Assembly (NCBI GenBank): GCA_003484865.1
Contig: DMZT01000117.1
Span: 1 to 6,915, forward strand
DNA length: 6,915 nt
Reading direction: 5' to 3'
DNA from: Stenotrophomonas sp.
GTDB taxonomy: Bacteria > Pseudomonadota > Gammaproteobacteria > Xanthomonadales > Xanthomonadaceae
Shown: positions 1 through 5,834 of the stretch, in pieces
How the letters are laid out: each line of letters opens with the position of its first letter
Numbering within the stretch: position 1 is the stretch's first letter
Program-made: the position numbers and the translations under genes
The notes under the pieces: model-generated
What the model saw: only the letters and a program-made list of their open reading frames with translations
Told to the model about the DNA's origin: nothing
Databases searched by the model: none

Positions 1-2108
1 CGCGCGACTATGTGGTCAAGTCGCGCCTGCAGCGCCTGCCCGATGCCGTTGTCCGGGCCATCCATGAAGCCCAGGAGCGCCGCCGGCTGCTGCGTATCGA
101 GGCCGAACTGCACGACAGCCACCAGCGGCTGAAGCTGATCACCGATTCGCTGCCCGCGCTGATCGCCTACTTCGGTCACGACCATCGCTACCGCTTCGCC
201 AACAATGCCTATGTCGAGTGGCACGGCCGCACGCCCGACAGCCTGATCGGCCGGCACACCCGCGAGGTCGTCGGCGAGGACACCTTCAACAGCATCCAGC
301 AGCATCTCGACCGGGTGCTGCTGGGGGAGAAAGTCAGCTTCGACATGCTCTCCCTGCGCAGCAACGGTGCCGCCCGCCATGCCCAGGTGGACTGCGTACC
401 CGAACTGGCACCGGATGGGTCGGTGCTGGGCTACTACGCCATGGCGCGCGATATCAGCGACCTCAAGCAAGCGCAGTCGTTGCTGAAGGCCAGCAACGAG
501 TCCCTGGAGCGCCAGGTGGATGAGCGGACCTCGGCACTGCACCGGAGCGAAAGCCGGCTGCAGGCGCTGTTCGAATCCAGTTTCCAGCACCAGAACCTGC
601 TGACCCTGGATGGCCACATCATCGACACCAATTCGGCCTCGCTGGCCGCCATCCTGGCGGACAAGCAGGACGTGCGCGGCAACCTGTACTGCGAATCGGC
701 GTGGTTCGCCGACACGCCCGGCGTTCCCGGCGTGGTCTGCACCGCCATCCTGGAGGCTGCGGCGGGCACGGCGTCGCGCCACGAACTGGAACTGCGCCTG
801 CCGACCGGCAAGCGCACGTTCGATTTCTCCTTCCGCCCCCTGTTCGATCATCAGGCACGGATCACCGCCGTCGTCTCCGAGGCCGTGGAAACCACCGCGC
901 GGCGGCAGGCCGAAGAAGCGCTGCGGCACAGCCAGAAAATCGAGGCGGTGGGCCAGCTGACCGGTGGCATCGCGCATGATTTCAACAACATCCTGACCGT
1001 CATCGCCGGCAATATCGAGTACGCCAAGATGCTGACCGACCGGCTCGGCGACACGGCAGGCAATTCCTCACGCGCGCTCGACAACGCGATGAAAGGCGTC
1101 ATGCGTGCGGCCAACGTCACCCAGCGCCTGCTCGCCTTCTCGCGCCGGCAGCCGCTGAAGAACATGCCGGTGGATCTGAACGAAGAGATGCGCGGCATGC
1201 AGGACATGCTCAAACGTTCGCTGGGCGAGCTGGTGCAGATCGACATGGTGCACAGCCCGGATATCTGGTGCGTGGAGATCGATCCGAGCCAGCTGGAAGC
1301 CTCGATCCTCAACCTGGCGGTGAATGCACGCGATGCCATGCCCGACGGCGGCCGCCTGACCATCGAGATGGACAACATCCACCTGGACAAGGATTACGCG
1401 GCGCAGCACCCGGATGTCCCGCCCGGCCAGTACGCCATGGTGCGCGTCCGTGACAGCGGCCAGGGCATGCCGCCGGAGGTCATGGCGCGGGTGTTCGAGC
1501 CGTTCTTCACCACCAAGGAGGTTGGCCGTGGCACCGGGCTGGGCCTGTCGATGGTGTATGGCTTCGCCAAGCAGTCCGGCGGGCACGTTCTGCTCGATTC
1601 CACCGAGGGCAGCGGCACCACGATCACGCTGTTGTTCCCGCGCTCGGCCGCCGCCCTGCCGAGCGTGCGCCCGGCCGATGCACAGACGCTGGACGCCTTC
1701 GAGGTCGAGGCGGAAACGACCGTACTGGTCGCCGAGGACAATGACGATGTGCGCGCCTACACCGTGGATACCCTGCGCCAGCTGGGCTATCGCGTGCTCG
1801 AAGCGCATGACGGCCCCTCGGCGCTGCGGTTGCTGGATCGCACCGACGTCAGCGTGGATCTGCTGTTCTCCGACATCGTGATGCCGGGCATGTCCGGCTG
1901 GGCCCTGGCCAAGCAGGCACTGGCCCGCAAGCCCGGCCTGCGGGTGCTGTTCACCTCGGGCTATCCGCGCGATATCGACGCAAGCGGCACCGTTGGCCGC
2001 ACCATCGCCCTGTTGGCCAAGCCCTTCACCCGCAGCGATCTGGCGCGGTCCATCCGCACCGCCCTGTTGGATGAAAGCCCCACCCAGAGCGGCACCGCCT
2101 TGAATTGA
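1..2108 (+). CDS. Hybrid sensor histidine kinase (REC tail-PAS-PAS-HisKA-HATPase-REC), 5' end cut off by window edge
   Basis: Cytoplasmic hybrid kinase that should autophosphorylate on histidine and pass the phosphate to its own C-terminal receiver. Numbering here starts at the GTG at base 12. Residues 1-25 (VKSRLQRLPDAVVRAIHEAQ), with in-frame RDY before them, look like the end of a receiver plus its exit helix. The frame is open to base 1, so the gene begins upstream and the GTG is probably not the start. PAS domains lie at about 40-150 and 182-298. HisKA follows with H322 in GGIAHDFNN. The HATPase shows the N box at N438 (NARDAMPDGG), the G1 box at D481 (DSGQGM), FEPFFTTK and GTGLGL from G507. 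The C-terminal receiver (about 570-690) has acidic E575/D576, phosphoacceptor D621 (SDIVMPG), T648 and K670, so it looks active. No membrane segment is visible. Stop TGA at 2106-2108. Kinase class is certain; the signal is unknown. Confidence 0.95.
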   Translation, partial: RDYVVKSRLQRLPDAVVRAIHEAQERRRLLRIEAELHDSHQRLKLITDSLPALIAYFGHDHRYRFANNAYVEWHGRTPDSLIGRHTREVVGEDTFNSIQQHLDRVLLGEKVSFDMLSLRSNGAARHAQVDCVPELAPDGSVLGYYAMARDISDLKQAQSLLKASNESLERQVDERTSALHRSESRLQALFESSFQHQNLLTLDGHIIDTNSASLAAILADKQDVRGNLYCESAWFADTPGVPGVVCTAILEAAAGTASRHELELRLPTGKRTFDFSFRPLFDHQARITAVVSEAVETTARRQAEEALRHSQKIEAVGQLTGGIAHDFNNILTVIAGNIEYAKMLTDRLGDTAGNSSRALDNAMKGVMRAANVTQRLLAFSRRQPLKNMPVDLNEEMRGMQDMLKRSLGELVQIDMVHSPDIWCVEIDPSQLEASILNLAVNARDAMPDGGRLTIEMDNIHLDKDYAAQHPDVPPGQYAMVRVRDSGQGMPPEVMARVFEPFFTTKEVGRGTGLGLSMVYGFAKQSGGHVLLDSTEGSGTTITLLFPRSAAALPSVRPADAQTLDAFEVEAETTVLVAEDNDDVRAYTVDTLRQLGYRVLEAHDGPSALRLLDRTDVSVDLLFSDIVMPGMSGWALAKQALARKPGLRVLFTSGYPRDIDASGTVGRTIALLAKPFTRSDLARSIRTALLDESPTQSGTALN

Positions 2109-2121
2109 GGCCATCGCCGGC

Positions 2122-2139
2122 GGTGCCGTGACGGGCACC
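2122..2139 (+). other. Small hairpin 13 bases after the kinase 1 stop
   Basis: GGTGCC (2122-2127) pairs with GGCACC (2134-2139) around a six-base loop. With one bulged base (C2140), three further pairs form between 2119-2121 and 2141-2143. No T-run follows, so it is not a convincing intrinsic terminator. It could slow 3' decay of the kinase message or attenuate read-through into the response regulator. Significance is uncertain. Confidence 0.3.
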
Positions 2140-2203
2140 CGCCCCCGGTCATGACATGGGGCTGGCACGCGATGCACGGCCGGCTAACACGCACGGGCGC
2201 TAA

Positions 2204-2248
2204 GGTGGAGATCCGCACAGGTGGCTGCACGCCACGAGGATCTCCGCC
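2204..2248 (+). promoter_or_regulatory. Nested inverted repeat covering the ribosome binding site of the response regulator
   Basis: The outer arms are GGTGGAGATCC (2204-2214) and GGATCTCCGCC (2238-2248). They form 11 pairs, one being a U-G wobble; the inner eight (GGAGATCC/GGATCTCC) are exact. Inside lies a second hairpin, GTGGC (2221-2225) with GCCAC (2231-2235) and loop TGCAC. The only purine-rich Shine-Dalgarno candidate, GAGGA at 2236-2240, lies largely in the outer stem (2238-2240), and the ATG follows at 2253. If transcribed as a unit, the fold would hide the ribosome binding site. Alternatively the two arms, with centres 31 bp apart (about three helical turns), could be a DNA operator. 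A weak -10-like TAAGGT at 2201-2206 would start transcription inside the left arm, which would favour the DNA reading. The repeat is directly seen; its function is inferred. Confidence 0.5.
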
Positions 2249-2252
2249 CGCA

Positions 2253-2633
2253 ATGACTGCTGCACGAACCCACCCACGATGCCGCGTGCTTCTCGTCGAA
2301 GACGATGCGCCCATCCGGGAGATGACCAAGGACATCCTCAGCGACGATGGCTTCGATGTCCTCGACGTCGGCGATGCCGAGGCCGCGCTGGGATGCCTCA
2401 GGCACGACGGCCCGTTCGACCTGCTGGTCTCCGATGTCGGCCTGCCCGGCATGGACGGCCGCGATCTGGCCACGATCGCCACGACCCTGCATCCGGCCAT
2501 GCCGATCCTGCTGGTCACCGGCTACGCGGGCCCCGCCGGAGCCCGGCCCGACTTCCGCGGCGAGGACATCAAGCTGCTGCGCAAGCCCTTCACGCTCAAG
2601 CAGCTGGTGACCTCGGTCAGGTCGCTGCTCTGA
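2253..2633 (+). CDS. Single-domain response regulator (receiver only), 126 aa
   Basis: A stand-alone receiver that accepts phosphate from a kinase and has no output domain. All canonical residues are present: acidic E16/D17/D18 (LLVEDD), phosphoacceptor D61 (LVSDVGLPGMDG), switch T89 (LLVTGYAG) and K111 (RKPF). The length of 126 residues is normal for one receiver. I chose the ATG at 2253 because the receiver fold begins about ten residues later. The in-frame ATG at 2151 would add 34 residues of unrelated sequence translated from the inverted repeat. The Shine-Dalgarno candidate GAGGA (2236-2240) is 12 bases from the ATG, rather far, and lies in a potential stem. It follows kinase 1 by 144 bases on the same strand, so co-transcription is possible, and it converges with kinase 2. 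By analogy with CheY- or DivK-type proteins it could be a shuttle, a phosphate sink or an allosteric regulator; which one cannot be told from sequence. Confidence 0.92.
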   Translation: MTAARTHPRCRVLLVEDDAPIREMTKDILSDDGFDVLDVGDAEAALGCLRHDGPFDLLVSDVGLPGMDGRDLATIATTLHPAMPILLVTGYAGPAGARPDFRGEDIKLLRKPFTLKQLVTSVRSLL

Positions 2634-2640
2634 CAGCAGC
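2624..2640. terminator. Hairpin at the convergent junction; possible weak bidirectional terminator
   Basis: GCTGCT (2624-2629) and AGCAGC (2635-2640) form a perfect six-pair stem with loop CTGAC. The stem spans the TGA stop of the response regulator (2631-2633) and fills half of the 15-base gap to the stop of the opposing kinase. No T-run follows on either strand, so it is not a classical intrinsic terminator. Its position between convergent genes is the main reason to list it. Confidence 0.35.
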
Positions 2641-2651
2641 TGACCTGGTCA
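2641..2651. repeat. Short palindrome overlapping the kinase 2 stop
   Basis: TGACC-T-GGTCA is a perfect 11-base palindrome whose right end contains the TGA stop of the minus-strand kinase (2649-2651). It adjoins the hairpin at 2624-2640. The one-base centre is too small for an RNA hairpin of the whole arm. It may be chance or a small protein-binding site. Confidence 0.25.
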
Positions 2652-5528
2652 CGACGGGTTCCTGATCGCCAACAGCGCGCGGGCGCGTCGCTCCAGTTCC
2701 GCAGCCGTAAAGGGCTTGGTCAGCACTTCCATGCCGTCCTCCAGCTGGCCCGCGCCCACCGCTGCCGACGCCGCGTAGCCGGTGATGAACAACACCGGCA
2801 ACGCAGGGCGCACCTGGCGGCCGGCATCAGCGACCTGACGACCATTGAGCCCACCGGTCAGCCCCACATCGGTGATCAACAGGTCGATCGTTTCGTCAGA
2901 GCGCAGCAGGTCGATGGCCTGGCCGCCTTCCGGTGCCTGCAACACCCTGTAACCCGCGCCGCCAAGCACCTCGGTCAACAGCGCGCGGATCGCTTCCTCG
3001 TCTTCCACCACCAGAATCGTGCCGACGCTGGGCGCTGAACACGCCGGCAGGTCCTGTAAGGTTTCTTCGGCGGCGTCCGCGGGGGTCTCGCCGATGAAGC
3101 GCGGCAGATAGAGTTCCACCGTGGTGCCGTGGCCAACCTGGGAATCAATCCGCACCTGTCCGCCGGATTGGCGGGTGAACCCATAGATCATCGACAGCCC
3201 GAGACCTGTGCCCTGCCCGATCGGCTTGGTGGTGAAGAACGGCTCGAACACCTTTTCGATCACCGCCGCGTCCATGCCGGTTCCTGCGTCCTTGACGGCC
3301 AGCCGGACGTAATCGCCGGGCGGCGTATCCAGCGCCGCCGCACTCTCGCCACGCAGGCTCACGTTGGCCGCGCTGATCCATAGCGGGCCCCCCTCGGGCA
3401 TTGCGTCGCGGGCATTGATGCACAGATTCAGCAGCGCATTTTCCATCTGCGGCACATCCACCAGTACCGCCCAGGGATCGGACGCCAACTGCGTGGAGAT
3501 CGCGATCGAAGGGCCCAGCGTGCGCGAGATGATATCCAGCATGCCGCGCACCATCGCATCGGCCACTACCGGCGTGGGTGCGAGCGTCTGCCGGCGGGAG
3601 AACGCCAGCAGGCGCTGGGTGAGCGCCGTAGCACGCGACGCGCTGGACTGCGCCATCTCCAGGTAGCGGCCGATGTCGTCATAGCGCCGCTGATCGATGC
3701 GCAGCTCCAGCAGCTCCAGCCCCACCGAGATGGCGGTCAGCAGGTTGTTGAAGTCATGCGCCAGGCCACCGGTCAACTGACCCACGGCCTCCATCTTCTG
3801 ACTTTGCCGCAGCCGCTCCTCGGCCACCTGCAACGCGGCGCTGCGGGTCTGCACGCGCTCTTCCAGGGTCAAGGTCAATTCGCGCAGCTGCTCTTCGGCC
3901 TGGCGCCGCTCGGTCACATCCGAGGCGGTACCGAACCACTCGGTGATCTCACCGGCGCTGTCCAGCAAGGGCACCGCACGCATCTGCACCCAACGCACAC
4001 TGCCATCGGCGAGCAGGGTGCGGTGCTCCAGTTCCAGCGGCAGCCGCTGCGCCATCGCACGCGCAATGGCCTGCTCGAGCAGGGCGAGATCATCGGGGTG
4101 TACGTAGCGTTCTCGCCAGTCGGTGACCGCAGGCAGGCTCTCGTCCTGTGCCACCGGCCCGGTCGCCAGAATCTGACGCATCTCGCGCCAGTCCGCGGTG
4201 ACCGCATACAGTGACTGCGAGGAGGCGCTCACCAGCGCGCCGAGGCGGCGCTCGCTATGGGCCAGTGCATCGCTGGCGCGGCGCTCCTGGGTGCGGTCGC
4301 CCAGTACCTTGACGAAGCCCAGCACGGCGCCATCTTCATCGCGCAGCACGGTCATCGCCCCGCTGGCCCAGAAGCGCTCGCCGGACCTGCGCGCCAGCCA
4401 GCGCTCACCACTGACCCCACCCGATGCGATCGAGACGCCCTGGTTGTGCCGCAAGCGCTGGGCCTGGATATCGTCAGCGGTGTAGATCACCTCCACGTTC
4501 TGACCCAGCATCTCCGCCTCGGTCCAGCCGAAGATGTGCTCGGCCCCGGCATTCCACAGGGTCACCCTGCCCTGCAGGTCCGAGGCGACGATCGCGTAAT
4601 CGCTGGCACTGTCGATGATCTGGCGATTGCGCGCCTCCACCTGCCGCATCGTGCGCTGCAGCTCGATGTGGGAGGTGACGTCCAGGCCCTGCACGAAGAC
4701 GCCTGCCGTATTGCCATCCTCACCCGCCACCGGCTGGAAGACGATATCCAGCATGCGCCGGGCCGAGGACGGATCGCTCGGGAACGGCGCCTCGTACACC
4801 ACCTCGCTGCCGATATACGGCTTGCCGGTGCGGTACACCTCGTCCAGCAGCGGCAGGAAGCCCTGCTCGACGATTTCCGGCAGCGCGTCCCGGATCGACT
4901 TGCCGAGCACATGGCGATTGCCAACCAGCCGTTGGTAACCCGGATTGGCCAACTCGACCCGATGCTCGGGCCCACTGAGGAAGGCCATGAACATCGGCGA
5001 CTTGTCGAACAGCGCGATGAGCCGCTCGTTCTCCTGGGCCAGGCGCTGCTGGGCCACGATGATGCTGGTCACCTCGTTGGTCACGCAGAACGCGCCGCCG
5101 ACCCTGCCATCGTCGAGGAAGATCGGCGAAAACGAGAACGTCCACCAGGTCTCTTCAGGCACGCCCTGGCGGCTCATTGACACCGGCAGGTTCTCGTAAC
5201 GGGAGGATTCACCGGCGAAGGCGTTCTCGATCGGCGCGCGTACAGCGTCCCAGGCATCGGCCCACAGCTCCCTCAACGGTGCGCCCAGCGCGCCCTCCAG
5301 GCGGGGCCCCAGAATCGGGCTGTAGGCATCGTTGAAGAAGAATGTCAGGTCATCGCCCCAGACCACGTACATGCTTTCGGGCGAGGCCAGGATCAGATTG
5401 ACCGCATTGCGCAACGCGCCCGGCCAGGTCTCGATCGGCCCCACCGGTGTCGCCTGCCACGCCAGTGCACGGACCTGCTCGGCCATCGGCCCGGTGCTGC
5501 CGGGAAAGCGCCCCGCCACTGCGCTCAT
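2649..5528 (-). CDS. Hybrid sensor histidine kinase, 959 aa (four PAS-HisKA-HATPase-REC)
   Basis: Soluble multi-input kinase with no membrane segment. The PAS domains are: A, about 1-155 (WQATPVGPIETWP, then VVWGDDLTFFFNDAYSPILG, an N-terminal PAS type common in such hybrids); B, about 172-290; C, about 300-415; D, about 430-542, ending in a typical PAC strand. A coiled linker (540-575) leads to HisKA with H591 (GGLAHDFNN). The HATPase has N705 (NARDAMPEGG), D747 (DAGTGM), FEPFFTTK and GTGLGL from G773. The receiver has E842/D843/E844, phosphoacceptor D887 and K938 (TKPF). After D887 the usual proline is threonine (DVGLTGG). None of the PAS domains shows the cysteine motif of LOV photoreceptors. 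The ATG at 5528 is preferred: GGAG lies eight bases upstream, and RFPGSTGPM matches the usual family N-terminus. The open frame upstream to 5843 encodes no recognisable domain. Signals and partners are unknown; the neighbouring free receiver is a candidate partner. Confidence 0.95.
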   Translation of the reverse strand: MSAVAGRFPGSTGPMAEQVRALAWQATPVGPIETWPGALRNAVNLILASPESMYVVWGDDLTFFFNDAYSPILGPRLEGALGAPLRELWADAWDAVRAPIENAFAGESSRYENLPVSMSRQGVPEETWWTFSFSPIFLDDGRVGGAFCVTNEVTSIIVAQQRLAQENERLIALFDKSPMFMAFLSGPEHRVELANPGYQRLVGNRHVLGKSIRDALPEIVEQGFLPLLDEVYRTGKPYIGSEVVYEAPFPSDPSSARRMLDIVFQPVAGEDGNTAGVFVQGLDVTSHIELQRTMRQVEARNRQIIDSASDYAIVASDLQGRVTLWNAGAEHIFGWTEAEMLGQNVEVIYTADDIQAQRLRHNQGVSIASGGVSGERWLARRSGERFWASGAMTVLRDEDGAVLGFVKVLGDRTQERRASDALAHSERRLGALVSASSQSLYAVTADWREMRQILATGPVAQDESLPAVTDWRERYVHPDDLALLEQAIARAMAQRLPLELEHRTLLADGSVRWVQMRAVPLLDSAGEITEWFGTASDVTERRQAEEQLRELTLTLEERVQTRSAALQVAEERLRQSQKMEAVGQLTGGLAHDFNNLLTAISVGLELLELRIDQRRYDDIGRYLEMAQSSASRATALTQRLLAFSRRQTLAPTPVVADAMVRGMLDIISRTLGPSIAISTQLASDPWAVLVDVPQMENALLNLCINARDAMPEGGPLWISAANVSLRGESAAALDTPPGDYVRLAVKDAGTGMDAAVIEKVFEPFFTTKPIGQGTGLGLSMIYGFTRQSGGQVRIDSQVGHGTTVELYLPRFIGETPADAAEETLQDLPACSAPSVGTILVVEDEEAIRALLTEVLGGAGYRVLQAPEGGQAIDLLRSDETIDLLITDVGLTGGLNGRQVADAGRQVRPALPVLFITGYAASAAVGAGQLEDGMEVLTKPFTAAELERRARALLAIRNPS

Positions 5529-5536
5529 GCGCACCG

Positions 5537-5540
5537 CTCC
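5537..5540 (-). promoter_or_regulatory. Shine-Dalgarno of kinase 2 (decides the start)
   Basis: On the minus strand GGAG is followed by eight bases and then the ATG at 5528. This is the best-placed ribosome binding site in the long upstream open frame, and it supports the 959-residue reading over longer alternatives. Confidence 0.65.
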
Positions 5541-5559
5541 AGCACCACCGGGGCGCGCG

Positions 5560-5579
5560 TGCCGCGCAGCTGCGCGGCA
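5560..5579. repeat. Perfect 20-bp palindrome upstream of kinase 2
   Basis: TGCCGCGC (5560-5567) is the exact reverse complement of GCGCGGCA (5572-5579), with the self-complementary centre AGCT. It ends 31 bases before the kinase 2 start codon. As RNA it would be a very stable eight-pair hairpin with a four-base loop in the 5' leader. As DNA it has the symmetry of a dimeric repressor or activator site. No T-run follows, so a terminator is unlikely. It does not match a regulator site that I recognise. Confidence 0.55.
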
Positions 5580-5684
5580 GACCAGGGAAGGATGGACATC
5601 ATCGGGGCACCGAACCTTGAACTGAAGGCATTGCAGGAGCTGGGGGAACGGCAGGCAGCGGGGGCCAGCCGGAAGGCGGAAAGC

Positions 5685-5716
5685 AATGTAAGCCAAGCGG
5701 GGCAAATCCATGTCAA
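5685..5716 (-). promoter_or_regulatory. Possible sigma70 promoter for kinase 2
   Basis: Read on the minus strand, a consensus -35 TTGACA (5716 to 5711) is followed after 20 bases by TACATT (5690 to 5685), four of six matches to the -10 consensus. Shifting by one gives TTACAT at 19 bases with three matches. The spacer is longer than the ideal 17, so the -10 is doubtful. Transcription from here would give a leader of roughly 150 bases that includes the palindrome at 5560-5579. Confidence 0.4.
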
Positions 5717-5719
5717 GGC

Positions 5720-5834
5720 CGGGAGCCGGTGCCAGCGTTTGGCGGGATGTGCACGCGCCCGGGACGCACCGTTGGCGATGATGCGCGCACCCTCCCCACC
5801 CCACGACTGCCATGGCCAAGCCAACCGGCTCCCG
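5720..5834 (+). repeat. 11-bp inverted repeat flanking the CDF start codon
   Basis: CGGGAGCCGGT (5720-5730) and ACCGGCTCCCG (5824-5834) are exact reverse complements separated by 93 bases. The right arm covers codons 5-8 of the transporter. If transcription begins before 5720, the arms could pair and enclose the start codon in the loop. Both arms are GC-rich, and a pair of this length at this distance could arise by chance somewhere in the window. Confidence 0.3.

Larger units (their letters stand above)
5529..5811. other. Divergent intergenic region between kinase 2 and the CDF transporter
   Basis: These 283 bases hold no gene I can support. Reading towards kinase 2, they contain a TTGACA element, a perfect 20-bp palindrome and the kinase's Shine-Dalgarno. 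Reading towards the transporter, a TGA at 5779-5781 closes its frame. The 30 bases before its ATG are pyrimidine-rich, without a recognisable Shine-Dalgarno or a convincing promoter. Confidence 0.7.

Noticed and set aside
12..14. GTG at 12 as the start of kinase 1
   Set aside because: The frame is open to base 1 and the residues around it look like the end of a receiver domain, so the true start is upstream of the window.
2116..2148. REP-like (SMAG/GTAG) repeat after kinase 1
   Set aside because: There is a GGTGCC/GGCACC hairpin, but the GTAG tetranucleotide typical of Stenotrophomonas REP elements is absent and no second copy occurs in the window.
1068..2177. Long minus-strand open frame (369 codons) opposite kinase 1
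   Set aside because: It is a shadow of the kinase frame in GC-rich DNA. Its translation has no domain, is rich in H, Q, A and G, and runs past the kinase stop into intergenic sequence.
2151..2252. In-frame ATG at 2151 as the start of the response regulator
   Set aside because: It would add 34 residues with no similarity to receiver proteins, translated from an inverted repeat. The ATG at 2253 gives a normal receiver length.
900..3830. Inverted duplication of the two kinase catalytic cores
   Set aside because: The motif-level similarity around the H, N and G boxes is normal for kinases of one family. The nucleotide match is broken by frequent differences, so there is no evidence of a recent duplication.
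4257..5180. Plus-strand open frame of 307 codons opposite kinase 2
   Set aside because: It lies wholly inside the PAS-coding region of kinase 2 on the other strand, has no recognisable domain and no ribosome binding site, and is explained by high-GC codon bias.
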